Source: Nannobrachium achirus
Lineage: Eukaryota; Chordata; Actinopteri; Myctophiformes; Myctophidae
Direction of reading: 5' to 3'
Assembly: GCA_963921795.1 (NCBI GenBank)
Contig: OY997658.1
Location: 50,542,966-50,606,965, forward strand
DNA length: 64,000 bases
Shown here piece after piece: positions 35,554-47,250 of this stretch. The position numbers and the translations under genes were made by a program. The notes below the pieces were generated by a model. It searched no databases and was not told where the DNA came from. It worked only from the letters and a program-made list of their open reading frames with translations. Positions within the stretch are counted from its first letter, which is position 1. Each line of letters begins with the position of its first letter.

Positions 35554-36240
35554 TTACAGCAGATTTACGCTCGGGCTCTCCTCTCTTTTATCCAGTAGCA
35601 GATCCCCGCTGGATCCCAGAGCTTTTCGATTAAACGCAACGTTTAACAACATGAAAGCTTATCAAAGAAACGGATGCATTCCCGAGCCGTAGCACTCAAC
35701 AATCCTTGGGAGGAAAAAAGAAACGCAACAAAATCACCCAAAAAAAAGTCCTTTCCCTTCGCCTCTTACAAACGATCGGTGCGCATTTCTCTAGAAAAAG
35801 AAGCCGTCCGGCATTCTCTCGTATAGAACGGGGGGGAAACAGACAGAACGCCTTTGCTTTTTCCACGCAAAAATGAAAGATTACATTCCCAGTTATTAGA
35901 GAGCGGAGCGAACACACGGGATCGAGGAGGCTGTTGTCACGGCCGGCCGGTCCTCCTCTGGTTGTTCCTTCTTCGGACACAGCCAGGCAGACACCGGGTC
36001 ATCGGTTTAGTATTCCTAGAACAACAGAGAGGTGTATAAAGAAGAAAGGTTGTCAGCTCCGGTCCCGGACTGCAGTGCAAGGCTCTTCCTCAGACCTGGA
36101 ATATTAGAGCTTGTGTTCTCTATACTCTAGTCGGAGAAATAGCTGTGGAACCCAAGCTCTTCTACGTAGCGCCGACTCCACCCCCCGAGCTGCCATTGGC
36201 TGGGCTGGCCCCTTCATTCATTGTCTAACATTTCCATAAT
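35554..36240 (-). promoter_or_regulatory. BAMBI 5' UTR and candidate promoter
   Basis: Non-repetitive, relatively GC-rich DNA immediately upstream of the BAMBI ATG on the minus strand, ending where MITE-rich DNA begins. On the gene strand, 36185-36215 reads GGCCAGCCCAGCCAATGGC (CCAAT box) next to CTCGGGGGGTGG (GC/KLF-type). CTTTATACACC near 36036 could be a weak TATA. GTCTGCCTGGC (near 35985) contains SMAD-type GTCT, which would fit the known induction of BAMBI by BMP/TGF-beta. The start site is not determined. Confidence 0.45.
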
Positions 36241-36295
36241 ACCATATTCCATATGTCATTCCATTGGGTCAGGCGCCAGTCAGTCACTCCATCGG

Positions 36296-36350
36296 GTTAT
36301 ACATTTGTAAAAGAAAAAAAGAAAAGAAATGCATGCATGCATGCATTCAA

Positions 36351-36432
<82 letters not shown>

Positions 36433-36475
36433 GGCTATATATAGAACACATAAAAAAATAAAACAAAGTAGCTGT
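36296..36475. repeat. Left copy of a duplicated flank, containing (TA)n
   Basis: Begins GTTATACATTTGTAAAA and ends AAAGTAGCTGT. Contains GCATGCATGCATGC and (TA)n (36354-36431). A shorter copy with the same start and end lies at 37003-37095, exactly across the MITE 36476-37002. Confidence 0.8.
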
Positions 36476-37002
36476 CAGTGGGGTAAAATGTACTTAAGTA
36501 CTGTACAATTTGTAGGTATTTGTACTTGAATATTTCCAATTTACAATAGGCCTACTTTTACTTCTACTCCACTTACAACTTGAACTTGGATCCAAATATT
36601 ATATACTTTACTCAACTACATTTATTTGAAAACGTTAGTTTAGTTACTTACTTTGTAACTTGATTATTATTACAAAACATACATTAACCACTTCAACCTT
36701 ATACAGTTTGGCCGTTTGAAAATAGACGATCTACAAGCTCACAATGCATCGCGATGCACTGTGAGCTTGTAGGCCTAGATCTGCTATTTTCGAAAGATGT
36801 TTATAATGAAATGGGACATTCTGCATGAGAGTTATTTTATTTTTGATACTTCAAGTATCAATAGCCTACTTTTGTGCTTTTAACCAAGTATTTTTATTTC
36901 TTTTTTTATTCTGGACTTTTACTTGTAACAGAGTATTTCTACATTGCAGTATTGATAGGCTACTTAGTAAAACATGCAAGTAGTCTACCTTTTCCACCAC
37001 TG
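36476..37002. mobile_element. hAT-like MITE (CAGTGG, TAC-rich family) with hairpin core
   Basis: Left CAGTGGGGTAAAATGTACTT, right TTTTCCACCACTG. The hairpin at 36715-36797 is complete: TGAAAATAGACGATCTACAAGCTCACAATGC...TGTGAGCTTGTAGG...GATCTGCTATTTTCG. Its flanks are long duplicates rather than an 8-bp repeat. Confidence 0.75.
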
Positions 37003-37095
37003 GTTATACATTTGTAAAAAAAAAAAAAAAAAAAACCCCACAATATGCACACAAAATATAAAAAAATAAATAAAACACAAAACCCAAGTAGCTGT
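37003..37095. repeat. Right copy of the duplicated flank
   Basis: Same start (GTTATACATTTGTAAAA) and end (AAGTAGCTGT) as 36296-36475, but without the (TA)n and GCATGC tracts and with a poly-A expansion. Confidence 0.8.
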
Positions 37096-38470
37096 TACTT
37101 TTTCAGGGCCTTGTTAAATGCAAGGTTCTGTTATTGAAAACACACTGAACAGGAAAAGGCATATTTATAGGCCTACCTTTGATAGTCTAGTCATAAATAA
37201 TATACAATTTAACATTTGCATCACCATCTAATACCTGCATGTAATCCCTAATGGCAGATTGGCAGGCAGTCAGATTGACGCCGTGTGAGCAGCAGAACCA
37301 GTGTTGCCAGACTTTGTGACAAAACAAGCCCAGAGGAAGCAACTATTATAGGCCCAGCTATTTGGCAATGGCAACAGATCTAGTGGCTATTTGGCAATAG
37401 CAGATCTAGCAGACCACGGATACGACACGTTGTGAGCTTGTAGATGTAGCCCTAAAAAAATGAAATAAAATGTGGAACATTTGGAATATTTTGTATTCCA
37501 AATGTTATGGGTTATAGGGACAAATATAGCATATAGGCAGGCCTAATATATTAATTCGGGAGTCCATGACATGAACATATTTGAGAAACACTGGCTTAAA
37601 TAATAATTAAAACATTTGAAGGAAGCCCAAATTAGCAACTACACTTTAGAGACAAGCCCCCAAAAATGCTACTTGCAACCAGTCAACCATCAGTATTTAC
37701 AAGCAACCAGTGGTCATCATCAATATGTCTGTGGCAAATTCTAGATTTTGTTTTCACTTAACACCATGTTATTATTTGGATCACAAGACCACATAACTGA
37801 ACTTCTCCAGGTTTTCTTCAGAATATGTACAACACTGATTTACTACGACACTAATAGCATATTAGGAGTCCACTAGTACAGTGGTTATCAAACTTTTTAT
37901 TTTCAAGGATCACCATAACTCTGAGAGTAACACATTTTGTAGACTCTGTCTCAGAGTTACACCTGTAATGGTCATTCAGGGCTATCTCGTTATGTGATTC
38001 TGATAATATTATTAATCGCTTGTAACATTGGTTCTCAAAGTGGTAACATTGTAACATAGGTTCTCATTGAAGGAGTTCAAGGGGTTCCCCAGCTAAATTA
38101 TAGTTAGGATTAGGAACCAAATTGACCCTTATGGGTATGTAACTCCTGGAACCCAAATGGACCCTATGGCTGGGTCCATTTGGTTCCATTTGTACACTCT
38201 CTGAGTTAAATTAACATTAATTTTAGAATATAGATTGGGGTCTCAGAGATAGAAATGCCATTAAATAGCAGTTAGCTAGATGCATTAGTATCTAGGCTGG
38301 TTATACAGGCTAGTACAACATGCATGTCAAACTGGGGGTCCCTGAAATTAAAATGGTTGGGAATCACTGCTAGAGCCGTAAAAATCTTCTATGTGGTCCG
38401 CGGGCTCATAAGTGTCAAGTTGGGGGGTCCTTGACATGAAAAATTGTGAGAAGCACTGGCTTATAATAAG
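37096..38470. mobile_element. Mosaic of hAT MITE fragments with one hairpin copy
   Basis: A diverged hairpin at 37374-37448 (ATAGCAGATCTAG...CACGTTGTGAGCTTGTAGATG), a right end at 37510-37590 (ATTTGAGAAACACTGG), left-type CAGTGGTTATCAAAC at 37878, TTGGTTCTCAAAGTGG at 38028, and right ends at 38350 (GGAATCACTG) and 38380-38460 (GTGAGAAGCACTGG). GGGTCCATTTGG / CTCTGAGTTA blocks link 37920-38210 to 32830-32935. No single complete element can be delimited. Confidence 0.55.
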
Positions 38471-38954
38471 CTGATATGGCAACACAGAACACTTCCCCAG
38501 GCTCCAGCAGCATACAGGGAGCTGCTCTGCTCTGCACTGGGCGGAGCGGACAGGGCGGTTAGGGAAATTAGCAATCCAAAAAGACACACGGCGCCACTGA
38601 GACGACACACAGACACTGACACTCAATTGCCCTCTAAACAATTCCATGCAAAACACACAGAGGCTTGCGATCGATATCAGCACCGACTCCTCTCTCTGTA
38701 GTTCTTCCAAGGCCAGAGTCCAGTGAACGCACGTTAGTAGCCCTATAATAAAAGAAGTGCACATTTGCTTGGTTAACACGTTACACGTAGGTTAACAACA
38801 CACTAATTGTCACCATTCAATAGAGAAAATGTGATCAAATGTCACTTGTCAGTGTAATCAGTTGCATTATATAGGCTAGCTAGGCATACAGTGGTAGGCC
38901 TATAGAACAGTTAATTATCGGCCTATTAACCTATACATGTGACTCTAGAGGTAT
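38471..38954. other. No gene seen
   Basis: Unique-looking DNA. A 143-codon minus-strand open frame (38348-38779) overlaps MITE sequence at its end and has no recognisable domain. Confidence 0.45.
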
Positions 38955-38956
38955 AG

Positions 38957-38957
<1 letters not shown>

Positions 38958-39031
<74 letters not shown>
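38958..39031. repeat. (TA)n microsatellite
   Basis: About 74 bp. Confidence 0.95.
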
Positions 39032-39036
<5 letters not shown>

Positions 39037-39116
39037 TTTTTTAACACTGGTCAGATGGCAAATTGGCAATGTGTTGAATTGGCTGACCCCAATTCAACCT
39101 ATAAGCAACATTGGTG

Positions 39117-39167
39117 AAAGTGCACGCCTTATAGGCTAGCTAGCTTATAATATAAGGCGTGCAATAA
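39117..39167. repeat. Short hairpin
   Basis: TGCACGCCTTATA...TATAAGGCGTGCA, loop rich in GCTAGC. Confidence 0.7.
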
Positions 39168-39489
39168 ATTATAGGGGATCATCTAAATGGGACTATAGCA
39201 ACGTTATACATGCGTTTCATAGAAGAAGCATTGTCAAAAGTAAGCCTAAAGACAGAAACCGCTCCAGGGGACATTCAGAAATAACTACCGACGCCCATTA
39301 CCGTAATTATCAGTCAGTAATTCCTGAGAGAGGCGCCATGCAGCTGACCTGTTGCAGCATCTGCTTTCTTCTGAAATGTTGGCAATACCAAAATGAGATA
39401 GTGAAAGATGCCACCAACGCTCGGAGTCAGTCGCTGTGGGGGAATTTAGCCTAACTGTTTATGCAATGAAGACATTAGGCCCTATCTGT

Positions 39490-39770
39490 TACATGTAGAA
39501 GTCTGGAATTCATCATTTACTTGAGTAAAAGTAGCCTATAGGCTAATACAAAAGTATTGGCATGAAAATACTCAAAGTACCAAAAGTAACTCATTTTGCA
39601 GAATGTCCCATTTCACAAGTTTTCAAATAATACAAATCTTTTTGAAAATAGCAGTAAAAGTAAAATTACTTGAAATTGGAAATACTCAAGTAAAGTAGAA
39701 ATACCTCAACATTTTTCTTAAGTACAGTAGGCTACTCAAGTAAATGTACTTAGTTACTTTACACCACTGC
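39490..39770. mobile_element. MITE of the TAC-rich CAGTGG family
   Basis: It contains GAAGTCTGGAATTCATC, ACTTGAGTAAAAGTAG and GAAAATAGCAGTAAAAG, and ends TTACTTTACACCACTG. Related to 36476-37002 in inverted orientation. Confidence 0.6.
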
Positions 39771-40638
39771 TGTTAAAAAAAACCTTGAATGGCATACAGG
39801 TGAATAATAGACTAAATATTGAGAATTGAAACATTACATTACAGTCACATTAGCTAGAAAGACTAGTAACTTTTAAACTTCGTAAAGTAAAGTACATTTT
39901 CCTGTTATAAATAATAATAATAATAATAATAATGCATTTACAATGAAAAGGTGTGATAAAGCTGCATGGGGACACAAACAGACTCAAAATATTGCTGCTG
40001 GTGTGTCCAGTCAGTTAAAGTCAAGCGTCCTCCTATATCTTGTGCTATCAAACACTGCCACCTACTGGTTGCAATTGGTAATACATGCATTTGGAATGAC
40101 ATATTTTATTGTTGTAGGCCTACAACTTATTTTCACTGCATCGTGTTTTATTATTATTGCAACATAAAACATGGACACTTAAAAGAGATCGGGATGCCAC
40201 CCAGGACATTAATGATTATTATTATTATTGTTATTAAATATAATTCATGTTAATATGTTGTTTTTTTACATTCATTTATATTAACTTCACGGTGTCTAAC
40301 ATTGTGTAGTTTTTAATTATTCCGAATCCTTTGCAAGCATTTGTTTTGCACGAAAAACATTAATTGTGCTAAAAACAGCCCAACGGGGGTAACGTTAGCA
40401 GCACCGTAACGTTAGCTATGTGAATGGAGACAGAGTAAACAAATGCAAAAACATTCGAAGCAACCTACGAAAAATGACTTGTTATAATACCCAGCTTTCA
40501 AAAAGCATTTAGCTAGATGCAGAGTGGTGTCCAGCCTACATAAGGCCTTTTTAATAGTTTCTAATTGTATGAATGAATTGCTGTGCCCTAGGTCTATATC
40601 ATCTTAGTAACTGTTTTATTTTTTATTTACCATAAAGG
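39771..40638. other. Upstream flank of the SAMD3-like gene
   Basis: AT-rich, with (TAA)n at 39908-39933. No recognised promoter element. Confidence 0.45.
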
Positions 40639-40696
40639 ATGCAGGCTGTTAGAGTGAAGTACAGAGACCGCCTCAAATACATTTGTTATGAAGGAC

Positions 40697-40699
<3 letters not shown>

Positions 40700-40769
<70 letters not shown>
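40700..40769. repeat. (GT)n microsatellite at the exon 1 splice donor
   Basis: The GT run begins directly after the last recognisable exon 1 codons (GAAGGACAACT), so any of the repeated GT dinucleotides could act as donor. Confidence 0.85.
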
Positions 40770-40794
40770 GTGGATCATCTCTAAATGTTGCACT

Positions 40795-40835
40795 CAGTGG
40801 CGTACTATGAGCTTGTAGATCTGCTATTTTTGAAT
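40795..40835. repeat. Half copy of the palindromic hairpin
   Basis: GTGGCGTACTATGAGCTTGTAGATCTGCTATTTTTG: right arm, inside the first intron of the SAMD3-like gene. Confidence 0.75.
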
Positions 40836-42611
40836 ATCTTTTTTTTTTTTTTATATATAGCGAAAGTCTAAAATCATGGTTTAAGTGGTTCAAATCTAAT
40901 ATGACACAGATGCATGACCTTTAATAAAAATCTAATAAATTGCAGAACAGATTATCAATCTTGTGCAATATTGTTTTGTCTTCGCAGTCTCCAAGAAATT
41001 TGAAATTCCTACCTTGGACTTAAAAGGCTATGATGATTTGAACACTGAAGTTGATGAGGACGCGTTTGCGTTTCTTGTAACAAAACCAGACCTGGGTGTG
41101 CTTGAGGTCCGTTTACCCCAAGGCCCAGATCCTGAGGGTGAGTCACTTATTAACTTCTATATATAATCCATACAGTCGAGTAAAAACGCTTCTTCAGACA
41201 CTTTGGAAATCATCTGAGGAAGAACTAGCTTGGTGTGTGTAATGGATCCATCCTAATCTAATGTGATATTTTACAATACTCTTATAACAAATGATCTTAT
41301 GACAAATGATCCCTTCTTGCTAATCACATGTTATTGTAATTACACCTGTTATGTCGACATGCTAGATTCGGCGAGCCCCTCTACAAGCCGCTCTATTGCC
41401 AGCAGCAGCAGCTCCTTTCTCAGCTCAAGTGCAGAAAATGGGGACTCTGATGACACCATCGTTTTGCAGCCTAGTCCTGCCCAAAGGAACAGAGCTGACC
41501 TGACTCGTCTTGCTCAGGTAAGCTTAGCAGATGACTGTTGAAAAAGAGATAGAGATGGTGATTCTGATAAAGAGGGGGGGGTGGCAAAGTACAATTGTGG
41601 AGACATTTTTTGCCATTATAAATATACTTGGCCACCAAATCCCTGTCCCCCCCCTCCCTTCTCTCCCCCCCACTTAGATGATTAAAACATTCTGAGGGAC
41701 AAACCTGGAGGGGAGAGGATCATGACAGAGTATGCTCGGACGAAAAGCCTAACAGATTCCAGAAGACGTGACATGGTGAAGATATTGGTTGCACACAGGG
41801 CGAGTGAACATGGGTATGTTGTCATATAAACATTAACACCCAATGTACATTTTTGGTTTTACTTGGTGCAAACCAAGATCCTTTTTGCAGAAGGCATCGG
41901 CATAGCAATACTTTTGTTTGGATCTCATAACGGTGTGTGTGTGTGTGTGTGTGTGTGTGTCTGTTGTAGGACAAGTCCTTCAAGGCGTGTTAAAGAGGAC
42001 TACGCGAAGGGCATCACTGCCTTGTTTCCATACCTGGCCGATCCGCAGGGCACTTTGGGCTATGTAAGTACATAAAACAAGTCTAACTTCCTTACTCCTC
42101 ACTTCTAGAATTGCTCAAAAGGACAGAGTGATATTTCAACCAAATATTAACATTTCTGTGTGCTGACCCTTTCTCCTAACCTCAACAAGTTGATCGCTGC
42201 AGATGTCAGACCCGATGACCTTGATTTTTGCAATTCTCCAGACAAGGGCATGTGTTTAGTTTAAGGTGAAAAAATAAAACACATTCTTGTTTTTTAGGAG
42301 CAGTATTACAATCCAGTAGATGGGAGTGGGTTTCTTGCCTGGAGAGTGAAAACTCTTCAAAAAGAAGCCTCAGAGGGACAAAAGAAGAGCAGAAACACTC
42401 AGCCACTGACAGGTATGTGATTTTAATTGTAGGTAGAATTTTGAATGGGGAATTAACACGTTAAATTATTTTTTAATGTGCATTTTTGCTACAGTGGTGG
42501 GCATCACAGGGTGTCCAGCAAAAAGACAAGTGGCCCTGTGGTCTAAGGGGTGCAACTGAATCAACATTTTTTGAGAAACTAAACCTGTAGCCAATCGGGT
42601 GGATGCCCACT

Positions 42612-42915
42612 CTGACTCTAAGCCAAGGGTTACAAACATTGGGTCGGGACCCATTTTTGGGGGTCCCTTATTTTTTATTTATTTTGTTTCCTACATCTAT
42701 TTTTTTCTTCTTTTTTTTTACATTCCCCAAAAAGCTACGATTTTGAGAAAATGAGAAAATGGAAAAAAAATGCAATGATTTTACTAAGTAATTAAAAGTG
42801 TTTAAAAAGTAGTGAAAATGGCTCACAAGCTCACAACGCGTCACACCGCATTGTGAGCTTGTAGATCTGCTGTTTTCACTAGTTTGGGTACTGGGCAAAC
42901 ATCTAATTCTCTTGA
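42612..42915. mobile_element. hAT-like MITE with complete hairpin, in an intron
   Basis: GGTTACAAACATTGGGTCGGGACCC at the left resembles the GTTTCCCAAACAGTGGGTCGG end at 10001. The hairpin (42815-42885) has GTAGTGAAAATGGCTCACAAGCTCACAACGCG...TTGTGAGCTTGTAGATCTGCTGTTTTCACTA, split in arms. It sits between exons 42298-42412 and 43055-43281. Confidence 0.7.
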
Positions 42916-43281
42916 CTACATGTCGCCCCATTCACATACACAGAAACAGTGCCATGTCATGTTTCTCCCTAGTCCACTGTTTACCTAGAAACAGAGAATT
43001 CATTCTTGTCGCTGGAATGTACTGCATCAGTAGGTGATTTCAACTCTGTTACAGGTGGTCCAGATTCTGGCGACAGAACCCCCTTCAGTGAGGAAAACCA
43101 GCTAACCACAGAAACCCAGTGTCGTGAGGCCATCGCACTGATGAAGCATACAACTGATGAAGCGATTGTTAAGGAGAAGATGAAGCAGACCTTCACCCAT
43201 CGCCAAGCAATGGTTCATGACCCAGTGAAGTCCTCTGATATATTCACCACCTTTCCAAGATTTCTTGACATTGCGGGAATG

Positions 43282-43932
43282 GTATGTCGCTATATGGAGT
43301 AAAATCTAAACGGTTTACATAGTTTCTACCATTGTGTGTATAGTTTATTTGTGTAAAACGTGATTAACCTTTTGGTTGAAACATTGAGCTCACCATAAAG
43401 GTAAAAAATTATACAGTCAGCCATATCTCACCCATACCATAGACCTAGGAATAGACAGAAATGGTGCCATCTTATTATGAGCATTAGTGAAGACCAATAA
43501 TATGAAGATATGTAAATGGGTGAAGTGGTCCTTTAACACCCAGAGGACTAACCTCTAACCACCATGCATTCAAGCCTGCTCCAAGAGAAGGTTTCAAATA
43601 CTTCTGGTACAACATCCAATAGCTTCCCATGCATCATTACTCCATGGGGAAGACATTTCTTTATTGTTCATGCATTTACAATAAAGAGACATAAGGGGGC
43701 AGCAACTGCTTGACTGAACCACAAATCACAGTGTCACTGAAGGTGTAAATCTCTTATTTAGCCTTTCCTTGCCCTTGAATAGAGAATAGACATTGCTTGG
43801 CTGGGAATATAATAAAGCTGTTTGCTGTAATTTGTATGTTTGTTGTAGTTTTTGTTGTTGCCTTTCAATGAGAAGCTTGTTGTTATTGCTTTTTGTGAAA
43901 TGTAAAATTAAAAAAAAGTGTTATTATTCTAT
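43282..43932. other. Downstream of last recognised exon; no gene seen
   Basis: AT-rich. GTGGTCCTTTAACACC near 43507 could be a TTAA-type MITE end. TTTCTTTATTGTTCATGCA...TTACAATAAAGAG (43660-43690) is a small inverted repeat. Confidence 0.4.
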
Positions 43933-46226
43933 TATTTATAGTGGCTCATAGGAATAGACTATGTGACAACCAGGAATAGTTTGGTGACCACCGGAGACTC
44001 GGTTGACGGCCGGAATTTAGACGGCACCCGGGAGCAGGTTGGGTTAGCGCCCCAGCCTGTGTCTTCCGTGAGGAAGAAGCCCAACAAATCCACGGTGAGG
44101 CCTTTAGGAGGGCCATTCAACTGCAGCAGCTGAATGGAATGTTTGGATTGGGGTCTGGTGCAACGCACATGTTCTGAACCTGGTGAGAGCAGGAGAGGAC
44201 CTGGTAAGACGTAGGAGGAGCCCGGCCAGGAGTCAACCCATAGAGCCTAGTTCTTCCACGCGCCAGAATGGCTCCCCAATCCTGGCAGAGTAGTTCCGGT
44301 GCTGCACATTGAGTGACCCTGTCTTTCCCTAATAGGACTGATCGTGGATAGCTACTGGGACGTAAGTCGGGACTTGATCAACCCCGGCTGGGTCACCTGG
44401 GCGAGGGTGTATGATGTTGCGAGACCCGAAACACCCGTCGACCCCAGGCTACATCACTGATGATACGTCCCAGCTGCATCCTTGTGATGTTTTTTACACT
44501 ATTAGTTCTATTTATAGTGGCTCATAGGAATAGACTATGTGACAACCAGGAATAGTTTGGTGACCACCGGAGACTCGGTTGACGGCCGGAATTTAGACGG
44601 CACCCGGGAGCAGGTTGGGTTAGCGCCCCAGCCTGTGTCTTCCGTGAGGAAGAAGCCCAACAAATCCACGGTGAGGCCTTTAGGAGGGCCATTCAACTGC
44701 AGCAGCTGAATGGAATGTTTGGATTGGGGTCTGGTGCAACGCACAGGTTCTGAACCTGGTGAGAGCAGGAGAGGACCTGGTAAGACGTAGGAGGAGCCCG
44801 GCCAGGAGTCAACCCATAGAGCCTAGTTCTTCCACGCGCCAGAATGGCTCCCCAATCCTGGCAGAGTAGTTCCGGTGCTGCACATTGAGTGACCCTGTCT
44901 TTCCCTAATAGGACTGATCGTGGATAGCTACTGGGACGTAAGTCGGGACTTGATCAACCCCGGCTGGGTCACCTGGGCGAGGGTGTATGATGTTGCGAGA
45001 CCCGAAACACCCGTCGACCCCAGGCTACATCACTGATGATACGTCCCAGCTGCATCCTTGTGATGTTTTTTACACTATTAGTTCTATTTATAGTGGCTCA
45101 TAGGAATAGACTATGTGACAACCAGGAATAGTTTGGTGACCACCGGAGACTCGGTTGACGGCCGGAATTTAGACGGCACCCGGGAGCAGGTTGGGTTAGC
45201 GCCCCAGCCTGTGTCTTCCGTGAGGAAGAAGCCCAACAAATCCACGGTGAGGCCTTTAGGAGGGCCATTCAACTGCAGCAGCTGAATGGAATGTTTGGAT
45301 TGGGGTCTGGTGCAACGCACAGGTTCTGAACCTGGTGAGAGCAGGAGAGGACCTGGTAAGACGTAGGAGGAGCCCGGCCAGGAGTCAACCCATAGAGCCT
45401 AGTTCTTCCACGCGCCAGAATGGCTCCCCAATCCTGGCAGAGTAGTTCCGGTGCTGCACATTGAGTGACCCTGTCTTTCCCTAATAGGACTGATCGTGGA
45501 TAGCTACTGGGACGTAAGTCGGGACTTGATCAACCCCGGCTGGGTCACCTGGGCGAGGGTGTATGATGTTGCGAGACCCGAAACACCCGTCGACCCCAGG
45601 CTACATCACTGATGATACGTCCCAGCTGCATCCTTGTGATGTTTTTTACACTATTAGTTCTATTTATAGTGGCTCATAGGAATAGACTATGTGACAACCA
45701 GGAATAGTTTGGTGACCACCGGAGACTCGGTTGACGGCCGGAATTTAGACGGCACCCGGGAGCAGGTTGGGTTAGCGCCCCAGCCTGTGTCTTCCGTGAG
45801 GAAGAAGCCCAACAAATCCACGGTGAGGCCTTTAGGAGGGCCATTCAACTGCAGCAGCTGAATGGAATGTTTGGATTGGGGTCTGGTGCAACGCACAGGT
45901 TCTGAACCTGGTGAGAGCAGGAGAGGACCTGGTAAGACGTAGGAGGAGCCCGGCCAGGAGTCAACCCATAGAGCCTAGTTCTTCCACGCGCCAGAATGGC
46001 TCCCCAATCCTGGCAGAGTAGTTCCGGTGCTGCACATTGAGTGACCCTGTCTTTCCCTAATAGGACTGATCGTGGATAGCTACTGGGACGTAAGTCGGGA
46101 CTTGATCAACCCCGGCTGGGTCACCTGGGCGAGGGTGTATGATGTTGCGAGACCCGAAACACCCGTCGACCCCAGGCTACATCACTGATGATACGTCCCA
46201 GCTGCATCCTTGTGATGTTTTTTTAC
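43933..46226. repeat. Tandem array, four copies of a 576-bp unit
   Basis: Units start at about 43937, 44513, 45089 and 45665. By eye they are virtually identical; one difference seen is GCACATGTTCTG in unit 1 versus GCACAGGTTCTG in the others. Each unit has an open plus-strand run (DYVTTRNSLVTTGDSVDGRN..., 57 codons) ending just past an ACG|GTGAGG donor-like site, then a CCCTAATAG acceptor-like site before a frame reading LIVDSYWDVSRDLINPGW and ending ARPETPVDPRLHH-stop. A minus-strand 69-codon frame also repeats. The second frame resembles a motif I associate with a common fish repeat, but I cannot name it. Confidence 0.9.
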
Positions 46227-46689
46227 ACCATACATTTATTGAAATATATTGAGTGTTCTTACAGCATTTTCATGATGGCAAACAAAATATTTCTTTGCAA
46301 CTCACTAAACATGCACCGTATTTTTTGTACTTGTAATTTGCAGTTTGTCACATGTACAAAAACTCACAGGGTCAACAGTTGAAATATCACATTTTAGTCC
46401 ATATTAAATGTCCGTGGTGTCATTTTGTTGGGTTTCATATTCAGTCCATTTCTCAAGAATGAGTTATTCTAGACTAGTATCCTGAGTTTGTGTGTAAATC
46501 TCTCCATCACATATATTTCCTCCACAATGCACAGCCACTGCTCACAAGTTGGGGTGTCACTTTTATACCACAATCTTGTTATTGCTTTTTTTGCTGGCTG
46601 CCAGCAGCACCTTGACCAGATGTCATCTCCATGTGTGTTTTCCTGCGTCAGGTTTCCTATACCACTTGTCTTTGGTATTTCATTTCAGT

Positions 46690-47250
46690 CTATTCTTTCG
46701 TTTCAAATCTTTTTATTGTTATACAATGTCGCATTGAGGTTAGCTATATTCTCATCACAGTAAAAGTACACTTATTGGCACAAAATAGCATGAGATCTGA
46801 GGACTATACAGAACATACTGTAAGTATAGAAAAAGGGGTGTGTAACGCATGTGGAGGTACACACTATCCTCCCCAGTTCCACCCCTCCCTAACCAATGTG
46901 GGAAACGTTAATGCAGAGATAAAAATCGGTCCCTCCCCAGTCGACTTCCCTGTAATGTAATCTGTAGTTTTTTTTTGAATAATTAGGCTCAGAAAGGTGA
47001 GTTCATTTGTCTCTGGATGTACACATCATCATCCAGGGGAGGGTGTGGTTGTAGGGGTGGGTGTATCACCTTTGCTGTTACTTTACATTGTGTTTGCATC
47101 CGTCTAATGCACAATTTACCACTCAGCACTTTGGTTATTGAGTTCACCCTGTAATTGACGTCAGGAAACATGAAAAAAAAGAAAAGATCTAAATAAAAAA
47201 AATATGAAATTTGATGTCATAAGACCTTTAAAGTTATTTTTAAAGTATGT
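46690..47250. other. Unclassified insertion within the LINE
   Basis: About 560 bp between the DADHEHISWNC region and the AASKKAITRLW region, which are adjacent in intact LINEs of this type. It contains TCTTTTTATTGTTATAC and an A-rich end near 47170-47215. Ends are not precisely defined. Confidence 0.45.

Larger units (their letters stand above)
40639..43281 (+). pseudogene. Fish SAMD3-like family gene, 3'-incomplete, one-base frame disruption
   Basis: Exons: 40639-~40702, 40988-41137, 41366-41517, 41678-41813, 41970-42063, 42298-42412 and 43055-43281, each with good GT/AG sites (exon 1 donor uncertain). Conceptual pieces include MQAVRVKYRDRLKYICYEG, SKKFEIPTLDLKGYDD, KPGGERIMTEYARTKSLTD, VKEDYAKGITALFPYL, YYNPVDGSGFLAWRVKTLQK and REAIALMKHTTDEAIVKEKM. 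They resemble a large, poorly characterised fish family annotated as SAMD3-like; function unknown. Exon 41678-41813 is 136 nt where 137 is needed: the frame breaks near ACATTCTGAGG (about 41693). The next family exon after 43281 was not found before the tandem array. Either a decaying copy or an assembly error in an otherwise well-kept gene. Family assignment is from memory of motif style. Confidence 0.6.

Noticed and set aside
38348-38779. 143-codon minus-strand frame with a hydrophobic start
   Set aside because: Its C-terminal part is MITE sequence, and no family or motif was recognised.
43933-46226. CRISPR-like or rDNA-like array
   Set aside because: Repeat unit is 576 bp with no spacers, and it contains no rRNA-like sequence. 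It is a plain tandem duplication in a eukaryotic genome.
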